Assembly: GCA_964352715.1 (NCBI GenBank)
Contig: CAYGSU010000105.1
Location: 1-9,461, forward strand
Direction of reading: 5' to 3'
DNA length: 9,461 nucleotides
Source of the DNA: JAVKBW01 sp964352715
GTDB taxonomy: Bacteria > Pseudomonadota > Alphaproteobacteria > UBA8366 > Aestuariispiraceae
Shown here: positions 1 to 8,224 of the stretch, piece by piece
Layout: every line of letters begins with the position of its first letter
How positions within the stretch are numbered: position 1 is the stretch's first letter
Notes under the pieces: generated by a model
Database searches by the model: none
The model's input: the letters and a program-made list of their open reading frames with translations, nothing else
Told to the model about the DNA's origin: nothing
Made by a program: the position numbers and the translations under genes

Positions 1-47
1 GCGGCCGCACCGTCGGCGCCGGCGTTGTTGCCGGTATCATCGAGTAG
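1..47 (+). CDS. tuf: Elongation factor Tu, C-terminal end (partial)
   Basis: This is the 3' end of a gene entering from the left edge. Reading codons from position 3 gives GRTVGAGVVAGIIE, then TAG at 45-47 and an immediate second stop TAA at 48-50. The RTVGAGVV tail is the conserved last strand of EF-Tu domain III, the GTPase that delivers aminoacyl-tRNA to the ribosome. Only 14 full codons are visible, so nothing can be said about its GTPase domain. The position just before tRNA-Trp and secE is the usual site of one of the tuf copies in alphaproteobacteria, which supports the call. Whether a second tuf copy exists elsewhere cannot be seen. Confidence 0.93.
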   Translation, partial: GRTVGAGVVAGIIE

Positions 48-70
48 TAAAGGCGCAAGTTAAGCTTGGC

Positions 71-113
71 TTTCGGGTCTGTCCGCCTTATGTCCCGTTA
101 GGCAGACCCGAAA
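71..113 (+). other. Perfect 11-bp inverted repeat between tuf and tRNA-Trp
   Basis: Positions 71-81 (TTTCGGGTCTG) are the exact reverse complement of 103-113, with a 21-nt loop. The hairpin ends three bases before the tRNA 5' end at 117. No T-run follows the right arm, so it does not look like a standard intrinsic terminator. As RNA it could mark the 3' end of the tuf message or assist 5' processing of the tRNA. Its role is inference; the inverted repeat itself is seen directly. Confidence 0.7.
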
Positions 114-116
114 TGG

Positions 117-192
117 AGGGGTATAGCTCAGTTGGTAGAGCGACGGTCTCCAAAACCGTAGGCCCTGGGTTCGAATCCTAGTGCCCCTGCCA
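117..192 (+). tRNA. tRNA-Trp (anticodon CCA)
   Basis: The cloverleaf can be drawn completely. The acceptor stem pairs 117-123 with 182-188, including one G-U pair (122/183). The D stem is 126-129/138-141. The anticodon stem is 143-147/155-159, with a seven-base loop and anticodon CCA at 150-152. The T stem is 165-169/177-181, with loop TTCGAAT. Base 189 (G) is the discriminator, and the CCA end at 190-192 is encoded in the DNA. The gene is 76 nt long. It decodes UGG and inserts tryptophan. It lies in the same direction as tuf and secE, so it is probably cut out of a longer transcript. Confidence 0.97.
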
Positions 193-242
193 CTACCGGG
201 GAACCGGTAGACTGAATTTACCGGGAAGCCGGTAAACTGAAT
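193..242 (+). repeat. Two tandem 25-bp hairpin repeats after the tRNA
   Basis: Unit 1 is 193-217 and unit 2 is 218-242; they match at 21 of 25 positions. Each begins with a perfect 7-bp hairpin: CTACCGG/CCGGTAG with loop GGAA (193-210), and TTACCGG/CCGGTAA with loop GAAG (218-235). Each ends with ACTGAAT. Two of the four differences are the two halves of one base pair (C-G in unit 1, T-A in unit 2), so pairing is kept. The other two fall in the loops. The first hairpin starts on the base right after the tRNA CCA, so it may guide 3' processing or protect the secE message. Function is inferred. Confidence 0.8.
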
Positions 243-283
243 TCGGCTCCGGAATTGTCCGGCGCCGCAGTAAGGAAGAAGAA

Positions 284-475
284 ATGGCGAAAACAACCCC
301 GGCGCAGTTTGTGCGGCAAGTGCGTCAGGAAGCATCGAAAGTATCGTGGCCGACCCGCAAGGAAACCGGCATCGCGACGACGATGGTGTTTGTGATGGTG
401 ATCATCATGTCTATCTTCTTCCTGCTGGTGGATGAAGTAATTGCGCTTTTAATTCAGGCGATCCTTAGCGTCTGA
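284..475 (+). CDS. secE: Protein translocase subunit SecE
   Basis: This 63-residue protein is the short, single-span form of SecE, the clamp-like subunit that holds SecY together in the inner-membrane SecYEG protein export channel. Residues 7-29 form the conserved amphipathic part (FVRQVRQEASKVSWPTRKET, with the W22-P23-T24 motif). Residues about 30-49 form the transmembrane helix (VFVMVIIMSIFFLLV), followed by a short hydrophobic tail to residue 63. The E. coli protein has two extra N-terminal spans; this length is normal for alphaproteobacteria. AAGGA at 272-276 lies 7 nt before the ATG. The gene is 91 nt after tRNA-Trp and 34 nt before nusG, the standard secE-nusG pair. Confidence 0.96.
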   Translation: MAKTTPAQFVRQVRQEASKVSWPTRKETGIATTMVFVMVIIMSIFFLLVDEVIALLIQAILSV

Positions 476-478
476 CCG

Positions 479-491
479 CAGGCACAGCCTG
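479..491 (+). other. Small hairpin in the secE-nusG spacer
   Basis: CAGGC (479-483) pairs with GCCTG (487-491) around a three-base loop. It sits 7 nt before the nusG ribosome binding site. It may be a minor translational or stability element, or chance. Confidence 0.35.
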
Positions 492-498
492 TACGATT

Positions 499-502
499 GG
501 AG
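499..502 (+). promoter_or_regulatory. Ribosome binding site that sets the nusG start at GTG 510
   Basis: GGAG at 499-502 is 7 nt before a GTG at 510. An upstream GTG at 504 in the same frame sits only one base after this motif and cannot be served by it. The start at 510 also gives the family-like N terminus MAKRWYVVHVYS. Confidence 0.8.
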
Positions 503-509
503 AGTGAAC

Positions 510-1040
510 GTGGCGAAACGTTGGTACGTGGTGCATGTGTATTCGGGCTTTGAAAAGCGCGTTGCCGAATCCGTTATGGAACAGGCGGCGGTTCAGGGGC
601 TCGACGATCAGATCGAACAGGTGCTGGTTCCGACCGAAGAAGTCGTTGAAATGCGCCGTGGCCGCAAGGTGAACTCTGAGCGCAAGTTCTTCCCCGGGTA
701 CATCCTGGCGAATATGGAAATGACCGATCAGGCCTGGCACCTCGTCAGCAACACGCCGAAGGTGACCGGCTTTCTTGGCACCGGCAAACGGCCTTCGCCG
801 ATCAGCGACCGCGAGGCCGAGCGCATCCTGCATCAGGTCAGCGAAGGCGTCGACCGACCGAAGCCCTCGATTACGTTCGAAATCGGCGAACAGGTCCGCG
901 TTTCCGACGGTCCGTTCACGTCATTCAACGGCAGTGTCGAGGATGTCGATGAGGAACGGTCCCGCCTCAAGGTTACGGTTTCCATCTTTGGCCGAGCCAC
1001 GCCCGTGGAACTCGAATATTCGCAGGTCGAGAAGACCTGA
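510..1040 (+). CDS. nusG: Transcription termination/antitermination factor NusG
   Basis: NusG binds the RNA polymerase clamp during elongation, reduces pausing, and links polymerase to Rho or to the ribosome via S10. From the GTG at 510 the protein has 176 residues, close to the E. coli length of 181. The NGN domain covers about residues 1-115, with WYVVHVYSGFEKRV (5-18), the FFPGYILANM segment (60-69) and TGFLG (86-90). A KOW domain covers about 123-176, including GEQVRVSDGPF (126-136) and a C-terminal ELEYSQVEK. A longer start at GTG 504 would add two residues but places the start beside the Shine-Dalgarno sequence. The gene follows secE by 34 nt and is probably cotranscribed with it. Confidence 0.96.
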   Translation: MAKRWYVVHVYSGFEKRVAESVMEQAAVQGLDDQIEQVLVPTEEVVEMRRGRKVNSERKFFPGYILANMEMTDQAWHLVSNTPKVTGFLGTGKRPSPISDREAERILHQVSEGVDRPKPSITFEIGEQVRVSDGPFTSFNGSVEDVDEERSRLKVTVSIFGRATPVELEYSQVEKT

Positions 1041-1054
1041 TCCTGTTTTGGTGG

Positions 1055-1094
1055 TCCGGTTTCGTGCTGCAAATGCGAGAAACCGGAAAAAAAA
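1055..1094 (+). other. 9-bp hairpin followed by an A-tract after nusG
   Basis: TCCGGTTTC (1055-1063) pairs perfectly with GAAACCGGA (1079-1087) across a 15-nt loop. The right arm runs into eight consecutive A bases (1087-1094), then GCTTTT. On the + strand the tract is A rather than T, and on the - strand the T-run comes before the hairpin, so it fits an intrinsic terminator on neither strand. It may stabilise the nusG 3' end or be a processing site. Confidence 0.55.
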
Positions 1095-1101
1095 GCTTTT
1101 C

Positions 1102-1135
1102 GTAGGGCGATCGACGCTGTAGAACCACGCCCTGC
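1102..1135 (+). other. 8-bp hairpin in the nusG-rplK spacer
   Basis: Positions 1102-1109 (GTAGGGCG) pair with 1128-1135 (CGCCCTGC), including one G-U pair, around an 18-nt loop. It is the second of four hairpins lined up between nusG and rplK. No function is known to me. Confidence 0.45.
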
Positions 1136-1154
1136 TAGGAGACTGGCAATCAGC

Positions 1155-1198
1155 GTTGCGGGAGGTGACCCCGAAGACCTAGGGGGCCGAACCGCGGC
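1155..1198 (+). promoter_or_regulatory. Candidate L1-binding site in the rplKA leader
   Basis: GTTGCGG (1155-1161) pairs with CCGCGGC (1192-1198), including two G-U pairs. An asymmetric internal loop (GAGGTGA on the left, CCGAA on the right) follows, then a CCCC/GGGG helix (1169-1172/1183-1186) capped by a 10-nt loop. In E. coli, free L1 represses the rplK-rplA message by binding a leader structure that mimics its 23S rRNA site. The position here, 74 nt before rplK, and the GGGAGG...GGCCGAACC pattern around the internal loop are compatible with that. The match is judged by eye, so the assignment is an inference. Confidence 0.5.
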
Positions 1199-1203
1199 AC
1201 ACC

Positions 1204-1252
1204 AAACCGACAGGACGGCGATCTAATCAGGATCGCGGTGCGTGTCGGTTTT
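1204..1252 (+). terminator. Terminator-like hairpin just before rplK (possible attenuator)
   Basis: AAACCGACA (1204-1212) pairs perfectly with TGTCGGTTT (1243-1251). Inside it, GCGATC (1218-1223) pairs with GATCGC (1231-1236). The right arm ends in four T bases (1249-1252). This resembles a weak intrinsic terminator, but the T-run is short and the structure is only 8 nt from the rplK Shine-Dalgarno sequence, so partial termination or translational control is more likely than a full stop. A small alternative helix, GGTT/AACC (1247-1250/1253-1256), would compete with the right arm. Confidence 0.45.
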
Positions 1253-1271
1253 AACCGTTTGAGGTGGTGAC

Positions 1272-1700
1272 ATGGCAAAAAAGATTAAGGGCTATATCAA
1301 GCTCGAAATACCTGCAGGTCAAGCGAACCCTTCGCCGCCGGTTGGTCCGGCACTGGGGCAGCGTGGCCTGAACATTATGGAATTCTGCAAGGCGTTCAAC
1401 GCGGCGACCCAGAATTTGGAACCCGGTGCGCCAACGCCTGTGATTATCACGGCGTTTGAAGACCGCACCTTTACCTTCATCACGAAGACGCCGCCGGCGA
1501 GCTTCTTGCTGAAGAAGGCGGCCAAGATCAAATCCGGCTCGGGCGTTCCGAACAAGGAAAAGGTCGGCAAGGTGACGAAAGCGCAGGTGCGCGAAATCGC
1601 CGAGATCAAGTTGAAAGATATGAACGCGGTCGATATTGAAGCCGCCATGATGTCAATCGCCGGCTCTGCCCGGTCGATGGGCATCGAAGTAGCGGAGTAG
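1272..1700 (+). CDS. rplK: 50S ribosomal protein L11
   Basis: L11 binds the GTPase-associated centre of 23S rRNA and helps elongation factors act on the ribosome. The 142-residue length is standard. The N-terminal domain (about 1-70) has the proline-rich thiostrepton region ANPSPPVGPALGQRG (18-32, with P22 and P26). The C-terminal RNA-binding domain (about 76-142) has KTPPASFLLKKAAK (72-85) and the signature DIEAAMMSIAGSARSMGIEV (121-140). GAGG at 1261-1264 is 7 nt before the ATG. The gene is separated from nusG by 231 nt of structured sequence and from rplA by only 5 nt. Confidence 0.98.
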   Translation: MAKKIKGYIKLEIPAGQANPSPPVGPALGQRGLNIMEFCKAFNAATQNLEPGAPTPVIITAFEDRTFTFITKTPPASFLLKKAAKIKSGSGVPNKEKVGKVTKAQVREIAEIKLKDMNAVDIEAAMMSIAGSARSMGIEVAE

Positions 1701-1705
1701 GGATC

Positions 1706-2404
1706 ATGGCCAAGAAAAGCAAAAAACTCCGCGCCGCCTATGAAGGCATCGAACGCAACGCCGCTATGGCCGTTGACGAAGCGGTGAAGATCATCAAGTC
1801 GTACGCTGCGTCGTCGAAGTTCGACGAAACCATCGAAATCGCGATGAATCTGGGCATTGACCCGCGCCACGCCGACCAGCAGGTGCGCGGCGCCGTGCAG
1901 CTTCCGAACGGAACCGGCAAGTCGGTTCGTGTTGCGGTGTTCGCACGTGATGCCAAGGCGGATGAAGCCCGGGAAGCCGGCGCTGAATTCGTCGGCGCCG
2001 AGGATCTGATGGAACAGATTCAGGGCGGCATGATGGATTTTGAACGCGTGATCGCAACGCCGGACATGATGGCGGTTGTCGGTCGCCTCGGTAAGGTTCT
2101 CGGCCCGAAGGGCATGATGCCGAACCCGAAGCTCGGCACGGTTACGCCGAACGTCGTTGACGCCATCAAGGCGGCCAAGGGCGGTGAAGTTCAGTTCCGC
2201 GCCGAAAAGGCCGGGATCATTCATGCCGGTGTCGGCAAGGCGAGCTTCTCGGAAGAACACCTTGCTGAAAATATTCGTGCGTTTGCCACGGCGATCATCA
2301 ACGCCAGGCCGTCGGGCGCAAAGGGCACGTATTTGAAGAAAGTTTCCGTGTCGTCAACGATGGGACCGGGCCTGAAGCTCGAGCCGCAATCGCTTACGGC
2401 GTGA
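1706..2404 (+). CDS. rplA: 50S ribosomal protein L1
   Basis: L1 forms the mobile stalk at the E site of the large subunit and, in E. coli, represses its own rplK-rplA message. At 232 residues the length is normal (E. coli 234). The family signature lies at residues 119-150 and includes GKVLGPKGMMPNPKLGTVTP (129-148). Its ribosome binding site, GGAG at 1694-1697, lies inside the last codons of rplK and the genes are 5 nt apart, so the two are very likely translationally coupled. The stop TGA (2402-2404) is followed by 334 nt without a gene. Confidence 0.98.
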   Translation: MAKKSKKLRAAYEGIERNAAMAVDEAVKIIKSYAASSKFDETIEIAMNLGIDPRHADQQVRGAVQLPNGTGKSVRVAVFARDAKADEAREAGAEFVGAEDLMEQIQGGMMDFERVIATPDMMAVVGRLGKVLGPKGMMPNPKLGTVTPNVVDAIKAAKGGEVQFRAEKAGIIHAGVGKASFSEEHLAENIRAFATAIINARPSGAKGTYLKKVSVSSTMGPGLKLEPQSLTA

Positions 2405-2412
2405 TGTGAGAA

Positions 2413-2437
2413 TACCCGTTTCGCCGGGTAACCGGCG
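2413..2437 (+). other. Two mutually exclusive hairpins after rplA
   Basis: TACCCG (2413-2418) can pair with CGGGTA (2425-2430). Alternatively CGCCGG (2422-2427) can pair with CCGGCG (2432-2437) around a GTAA tetraloop of the stable GNRA type. The two share bases 2425-2427 and cannot form together. This may be a 3'-end stabiliser of rplKA or a switch; function is unknown. Confidence 0.45.
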
Positions 2438-2495
2438 GGGCGGGGGCTGTGTCGATACGGCCATGGTGGGTGTATCGGCGCAACCTGTCCGAGAC

Positions 2496-2550
2496 TGGAG
2501 GCGGTTCCTGATTCCGCAAGGAAGCAGGGCCTTAAACCGCAAAGCCTCCA
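2496..2550 (+). promoter_or_regulatory. Candidate L10(L7/L12) autoregulatory leader element
   Basis: A long bent hairpin can be drawn. TGGAGGC (2496-2502) pairs with GCCTCCA (2544-2550), and GGTT (2503-2506) pairs with AACC (2535-2538), leaving a 5-nt bulge GCAAA. CCTG (2507-2510) pairs with CAGG (2525-2528), with GCCTTA unpaired on the right. TTCC/GGAA (2512-2515/2520-2523) closes a GCAA tetraloop. In E. coli the L10-L7/L12 complex represses rplJL by binding a bulged leader structure well upstream of rplJ that mimics its 23S rRNA site. The position here, about 190 nt before the rplJ start, fits. The assignment rests on position and fold, not on a covariance search. Confidence 0.65.
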
Positions 2551-2653
2551 TGAGATGGGGATACGGGTTGTCGGACCGGCATGCTCTTTGAGCCGTCGGC
2601 CTCGCAAACCGGAACTCCCGGACGGGACGAGTGGGGGTGTCGGCCAACCGGGC

Positions 2654-2712
2654 GTCACCTCTTTTGAACCGGCTTGGAGCTTCGATGGGACCGCAGGGTC
2701 CGGCGGGGTGAC
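2654..2712 (+). other. Helix next to the rplJ ribosome binding site
   Basis: GTCACCTC (2654-2661) pairs with GGGGTGAC (2705-2712), with one G-U pair. It encloses a smaller hairpin, GGACC/GGTCC (2688-2692/2697-2701). The outer helix ends 15 nt before GGAG at 2728-2731, which serves the rplJ ATG at 2739. It could link the upstream L10 element to access of the ribosome to rplJ; this is inference. Confidence 0.45.
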
Positions 2713-2738
2713 AGCCATTTTGAGAACGGAGACCAGTA

Positions 2739-3263
2739 ATGGACCGTGCAAAAAAAGAAGCGCTTGTCGCGGATCTGCACGAGACCCTGTCCTCGGCTTC
2801 TCTGGTTGTGCTGACGCATGCCCAGGGACTGACGGTGGCGGAAGTCTCCGACCTTCGGGCGAAAATGCGGGAAGCGGGGGCCTCGTTCAAGGTCACCAAG
2901 AATACGCTCGCAAAAATCGCGTTGAAGGATACTCAGTTCGAATACCTATCCGACCGTTTCAGTGGTCCGACGGCGGTGGCGGCTTCTTCTGATCCTGTAG
3001 CGGCAGCAAGGGTTGCTGTCGATTACGCCAAGGATAAGAAGGAAAAGTTCGTCATCATTGCGGGCGGGCTCGACGCAAGGGAAATCGACGAGGCTGCGGT
3101 GAGAAATCTCGCAACCCTGCCGTCCCTGGACGAGCTGCGCGGCAAGCTGGTCGGGCTGTTGCAGGCGCCCGCGACCAAGGTCGCCGGGGTTCTGCAGGCG
3201 CCGGCCGGCCAGTTGGCCCGGGTTTTCGGTGCTTATGCTGCGACAGCGGAAGGTGAAGGCTGA
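2739..3263 (+). CDS. rplJ: 50S ribosomal protein L10
   Basis: L10 is the base of the L7/L12 stalk. Its N-terminal domain binds 23S rRNA beside L11, and its C-terminal helix carries L7/L12 dimers. The 174-residue length is typical. Family features include SLVVLTHAQGLTVAEVSDLR (21-40), KVTKNTLAKIAL (51-62), FSGPTAV (74-80) and LPSLDELRGKLVGLL (127-141). The C-terminal part contains a short internal repeat, LQAPATKVAGV (141-151) and LQAPAGQLARV (152-162), within the stretch expected to bind L7/L12; it may reflect successive dimer sites, which is inference. GGAG at 2728-2731 is 7 nt before the ATG. rplL follows after 53 nt. Confidence 0.98.
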   Translation: MDRAKKEALVADLHETLSSASLVVLTHAQGLTVAEVSDLRAKMREAGASFKVTKNTLAKIALKDTQFEYLSDRFSGPTAVAASSDPVAAARVAVDYAKDKKEKFVIIAGGLDAREIDEAAVRNLATLPSLDELRGKLVGLLQAPATKVAGVLQAPAGQLARVFGAYAATAEGEG

Positions 3264-3272
3264 GGTGCAAAC

Positions 3273-3285
3273 CCGCTTTAAGCGG
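3273..3285 (+). other. Small hairpin in the rplJ-rplL spacer
   Basis: CCGCT (3273-3277) pairs with AGCGG (3281-3285) around loop TTA, in the 53-nt spacer. rplL is normally made in several-fold excess over rplJ, so local structure and its own ribosome binding site (GGAG 3304-3307) may matter here; this is inference. Confidence 0.4.
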
Positions 3286-3316
3286 ACAATCTGTATTGCC
3301 AATGGAGTAAATTACG

Positions 3317-3700
3317 ATGGCTGATCTTGATAAACTGGCAGAAGAGCTTTCTTCGCTTACCGTTCTGGAAGCAGCAGAGCTCTCGAAGATGCTGGAAGAA
3401 AAATGGGGCGTTTCCGCCGCTGCGCCGGTCGCAGTTGCGGGTGCGGCTCCGGCAGGCGGCGGCGATGCCGGCGAAGCTGCTGAAGAAAAGACCGAATTCG
3501 ACGTTATCCTTGCCGCCGCTGGCGACAAGAAAATCAACGTCATCAAGGAAGTTCGGGCAATTACAGGCTTGGGCCTGAAGGAAGCCAAGGACCTCGTCGA
3601 AGGCGCGCCGAAGCCTGTGAAGGAAGGCGTTGCCAAAGCCGAAGCCGATGAGCTGAAGAAGAAACTGGAAGAAGCCGGCGCAACCGTCGAGCTGAAGTAG
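3317..3700 (+). CDS. rplL: 50S ribosomal protein L7/L12
   Basis: L7/L12 is the multi-copy stalk protein that recruits and activates the GTPase translation factors. The protein has 127 residues. The N-terminal dimerisation domain (about 1-32: LDKLAEELSSLTVLEAAELS) binds L10. An Ala/Gly/Pro-rich flexible hinge spans about 33-56. The C-terminal factor-binding domain (about 58-127) has KTEFDVIL (58-65), INVIKEVR (73-80), TGLGLKEAKDLVE (83-95) and LKKKLEEAGATVELK (113-127). GGAG at 3304-3307 lies 9 nt before the ATG. AAG and GAA codons dominate for Lys and Glu, as expected for a highly expressed gene. Confidence 0.98.
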   Translation: MADLDKLAEELSSLTVLEAAELSKMLEEKWGVSAAAPVAVAGAAPAGGGDAGEAAEEKTEFDVILAAAGDKKINVIKEVRAITGLGLKEAKDLVEGAPKPVKEGVAKAEADELKKKLEEAGATVELK

Positions 3701-3714
3701 TTTCTACGCCGGCG

Positions 3715-3739
3715 TCCGGCCCCGTGCGCTCGGGCCGGA
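3715..3739 (+). other. GC-rich 8-bp hairpin after rplL
   Basis: TCCGGCCC (3715-3722) pairs perfectly with GGGCCGGA (3732-3739) around a 9-nt loop, starting 15 nt after the rplL stop. No T-run follows, so it is not a normal intrinsic terminator. In E. coli the rplL-rpoB spacer contains an attenuator that lowers rpoBC transcription relative to the ribosomal genes; this hairpin could take part in something similar. Confidence 0.5.
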
Positions 3740-3761
3740 ATGTCGGTGAGGCAGGGTTTTA

Positions 3762-3802
3762 GCGTGTAGGGGTGCGCCGGTTGCGGCGTCACCCCTGCAC
3801 GC
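3762..3802 (+). promoter_or_regulatory. Long rplL-rpoB hairpin, candidate RNase III processing site
   Basis: GCGTG (3762-3766) pairs with CACGC (3798-3802). A T-G wobble (3767/3797) follows, then AGGGGTG (3768-3774) with CACCCCT (3790-3796), one bulged T (3789), and CGCCG (3775-3779) with CGGCG (3784-3788) closed by a GTTG loop. That is 18 base pairs with a single bulge. Weaker flanking pairing (3750-3755/3804-3809) could extend it. E. coli RNase III cuts a duplex in the rplL-rpoB spacer, separating the two messages. The location and duplex length suggest the same here. No T-run follows, so termination is less likely. Confidence 0.6.
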
Positions 3803-3817
3803 GCCTGTCATAGAGAT

Positions 3818-3838
3818 TTCCATCGGATTGCGGTGGAA
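3818..3838 (+). other. 7-bp hairpin in the rpoB leader
   Basis: TTCCATC (3818-3824) pairs with GGTGGAA (3832-3838), with one G-U pair and a 7-nt loop. It lies between the long hairpin and rpoB. A smaller TGCG/CGCA hairpin (3853-3856/3861-3864) follows. I see no promoter in this 247-nt spacer. Confidence 0.35.
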
Positions 3839-3947
3839 GAGTGCAGACGCCTTGCGGTTTCGCATCTTCGCGGATCGCTGATTAGGCGCCGGAACCGGTG
3901 CAACTGCGCCCTTCGGCAGCCGTTATAGGATTGAGACGAGGTAGATT

Positions 3948-8123
<4,176 letters not shown>

Positions 8124-8128
8124 GCCAG

Positions 8129-8208
8129 GCTTCTCTTAACAGGAAGCAAAGGCCTAATGCCGGGCAGGATGCCGCCCGGTCCCAGAAGTCGGATATCGCA
8201 CTGCGATA
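8129..8208 (+). other. Hairpins in the rpoB-rpoC spacer
   Basis: The 101-nt spacer has three possible stems: GCTTC/GAAGC (8129-8133/8143-8147), CCGGGC/GCCCGG (8160-8165/8174-8179) and TATCGC/GCGATA (8194-8199/8203-8208). The last ends three bases before the AAGGAGAG ribosome binding site of rpoC (8211-8218). None is followed by a T-run. They may tune rpoC translation, or stabilise the message. Confidence 0.4.
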
Positions 8209-8224
8209 CGAAGGAGAGACTGAT

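Larger units (their letters stand above)
2405..2738 (+). other. Structured rplA-rplJ intergenic leader without a gene
   Basis: This 334-nt stretch shows no convincing gene; the open frames that cross it have no recognisable protein and no good ribosome binding site. It holds many potential RNA helices: 2413-2437 (two competing hairpins), 2453-2458/2472-2477, the candidate L10 site 2496-2550, TCCC/GGGA (2616-2619/2624-2627), and a helix 2654-2661/2705-2712 enclosing GGACC/GGTCC (2688-2692/2697-2701). I see no clear promoter. The repressor site for rplJL is expected here from E. coli. Confidence 0.8.

Noticed and set aside
1087..1100. A-tract followed by GCTTTT as a promoter upstream element or terminator
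   Set aside because: No convincing -35/-10 pair follows at the right spacing, and the T bases are too few and follow an A-run, so it fits neither a promoter nor an intrinsic terminator clearly.
1319..2260. Minus-strand open frame of 313 codons across rplK and rplA
   Set aside because: It is in register with rplA codons, overlaps two ribosomal protein genes and has no recognisable protein features.
2406..2591. Possible 61-codon leader peptide starting GTG 2406, just after the rplA stop
   Set aside because: It has no ribosome binding site of its own, is Arg/Gly-rich, and runs through the candidate L10 RNA element, which explains the sequence better. No stalling motif is evident.
2555..2992. 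145-codon plus-strand frame running from the leader into rplJ
   Set aside because: It overlaps rplJ in another frame, shows no family resemblance, and its first part lies in structured leader RNA.
3852..3885. TTGCGG...GATTAG as an rpoB promoter
   Set aside because: The spacing is 22 nt rather than 16-18 and the -10 match is poor.
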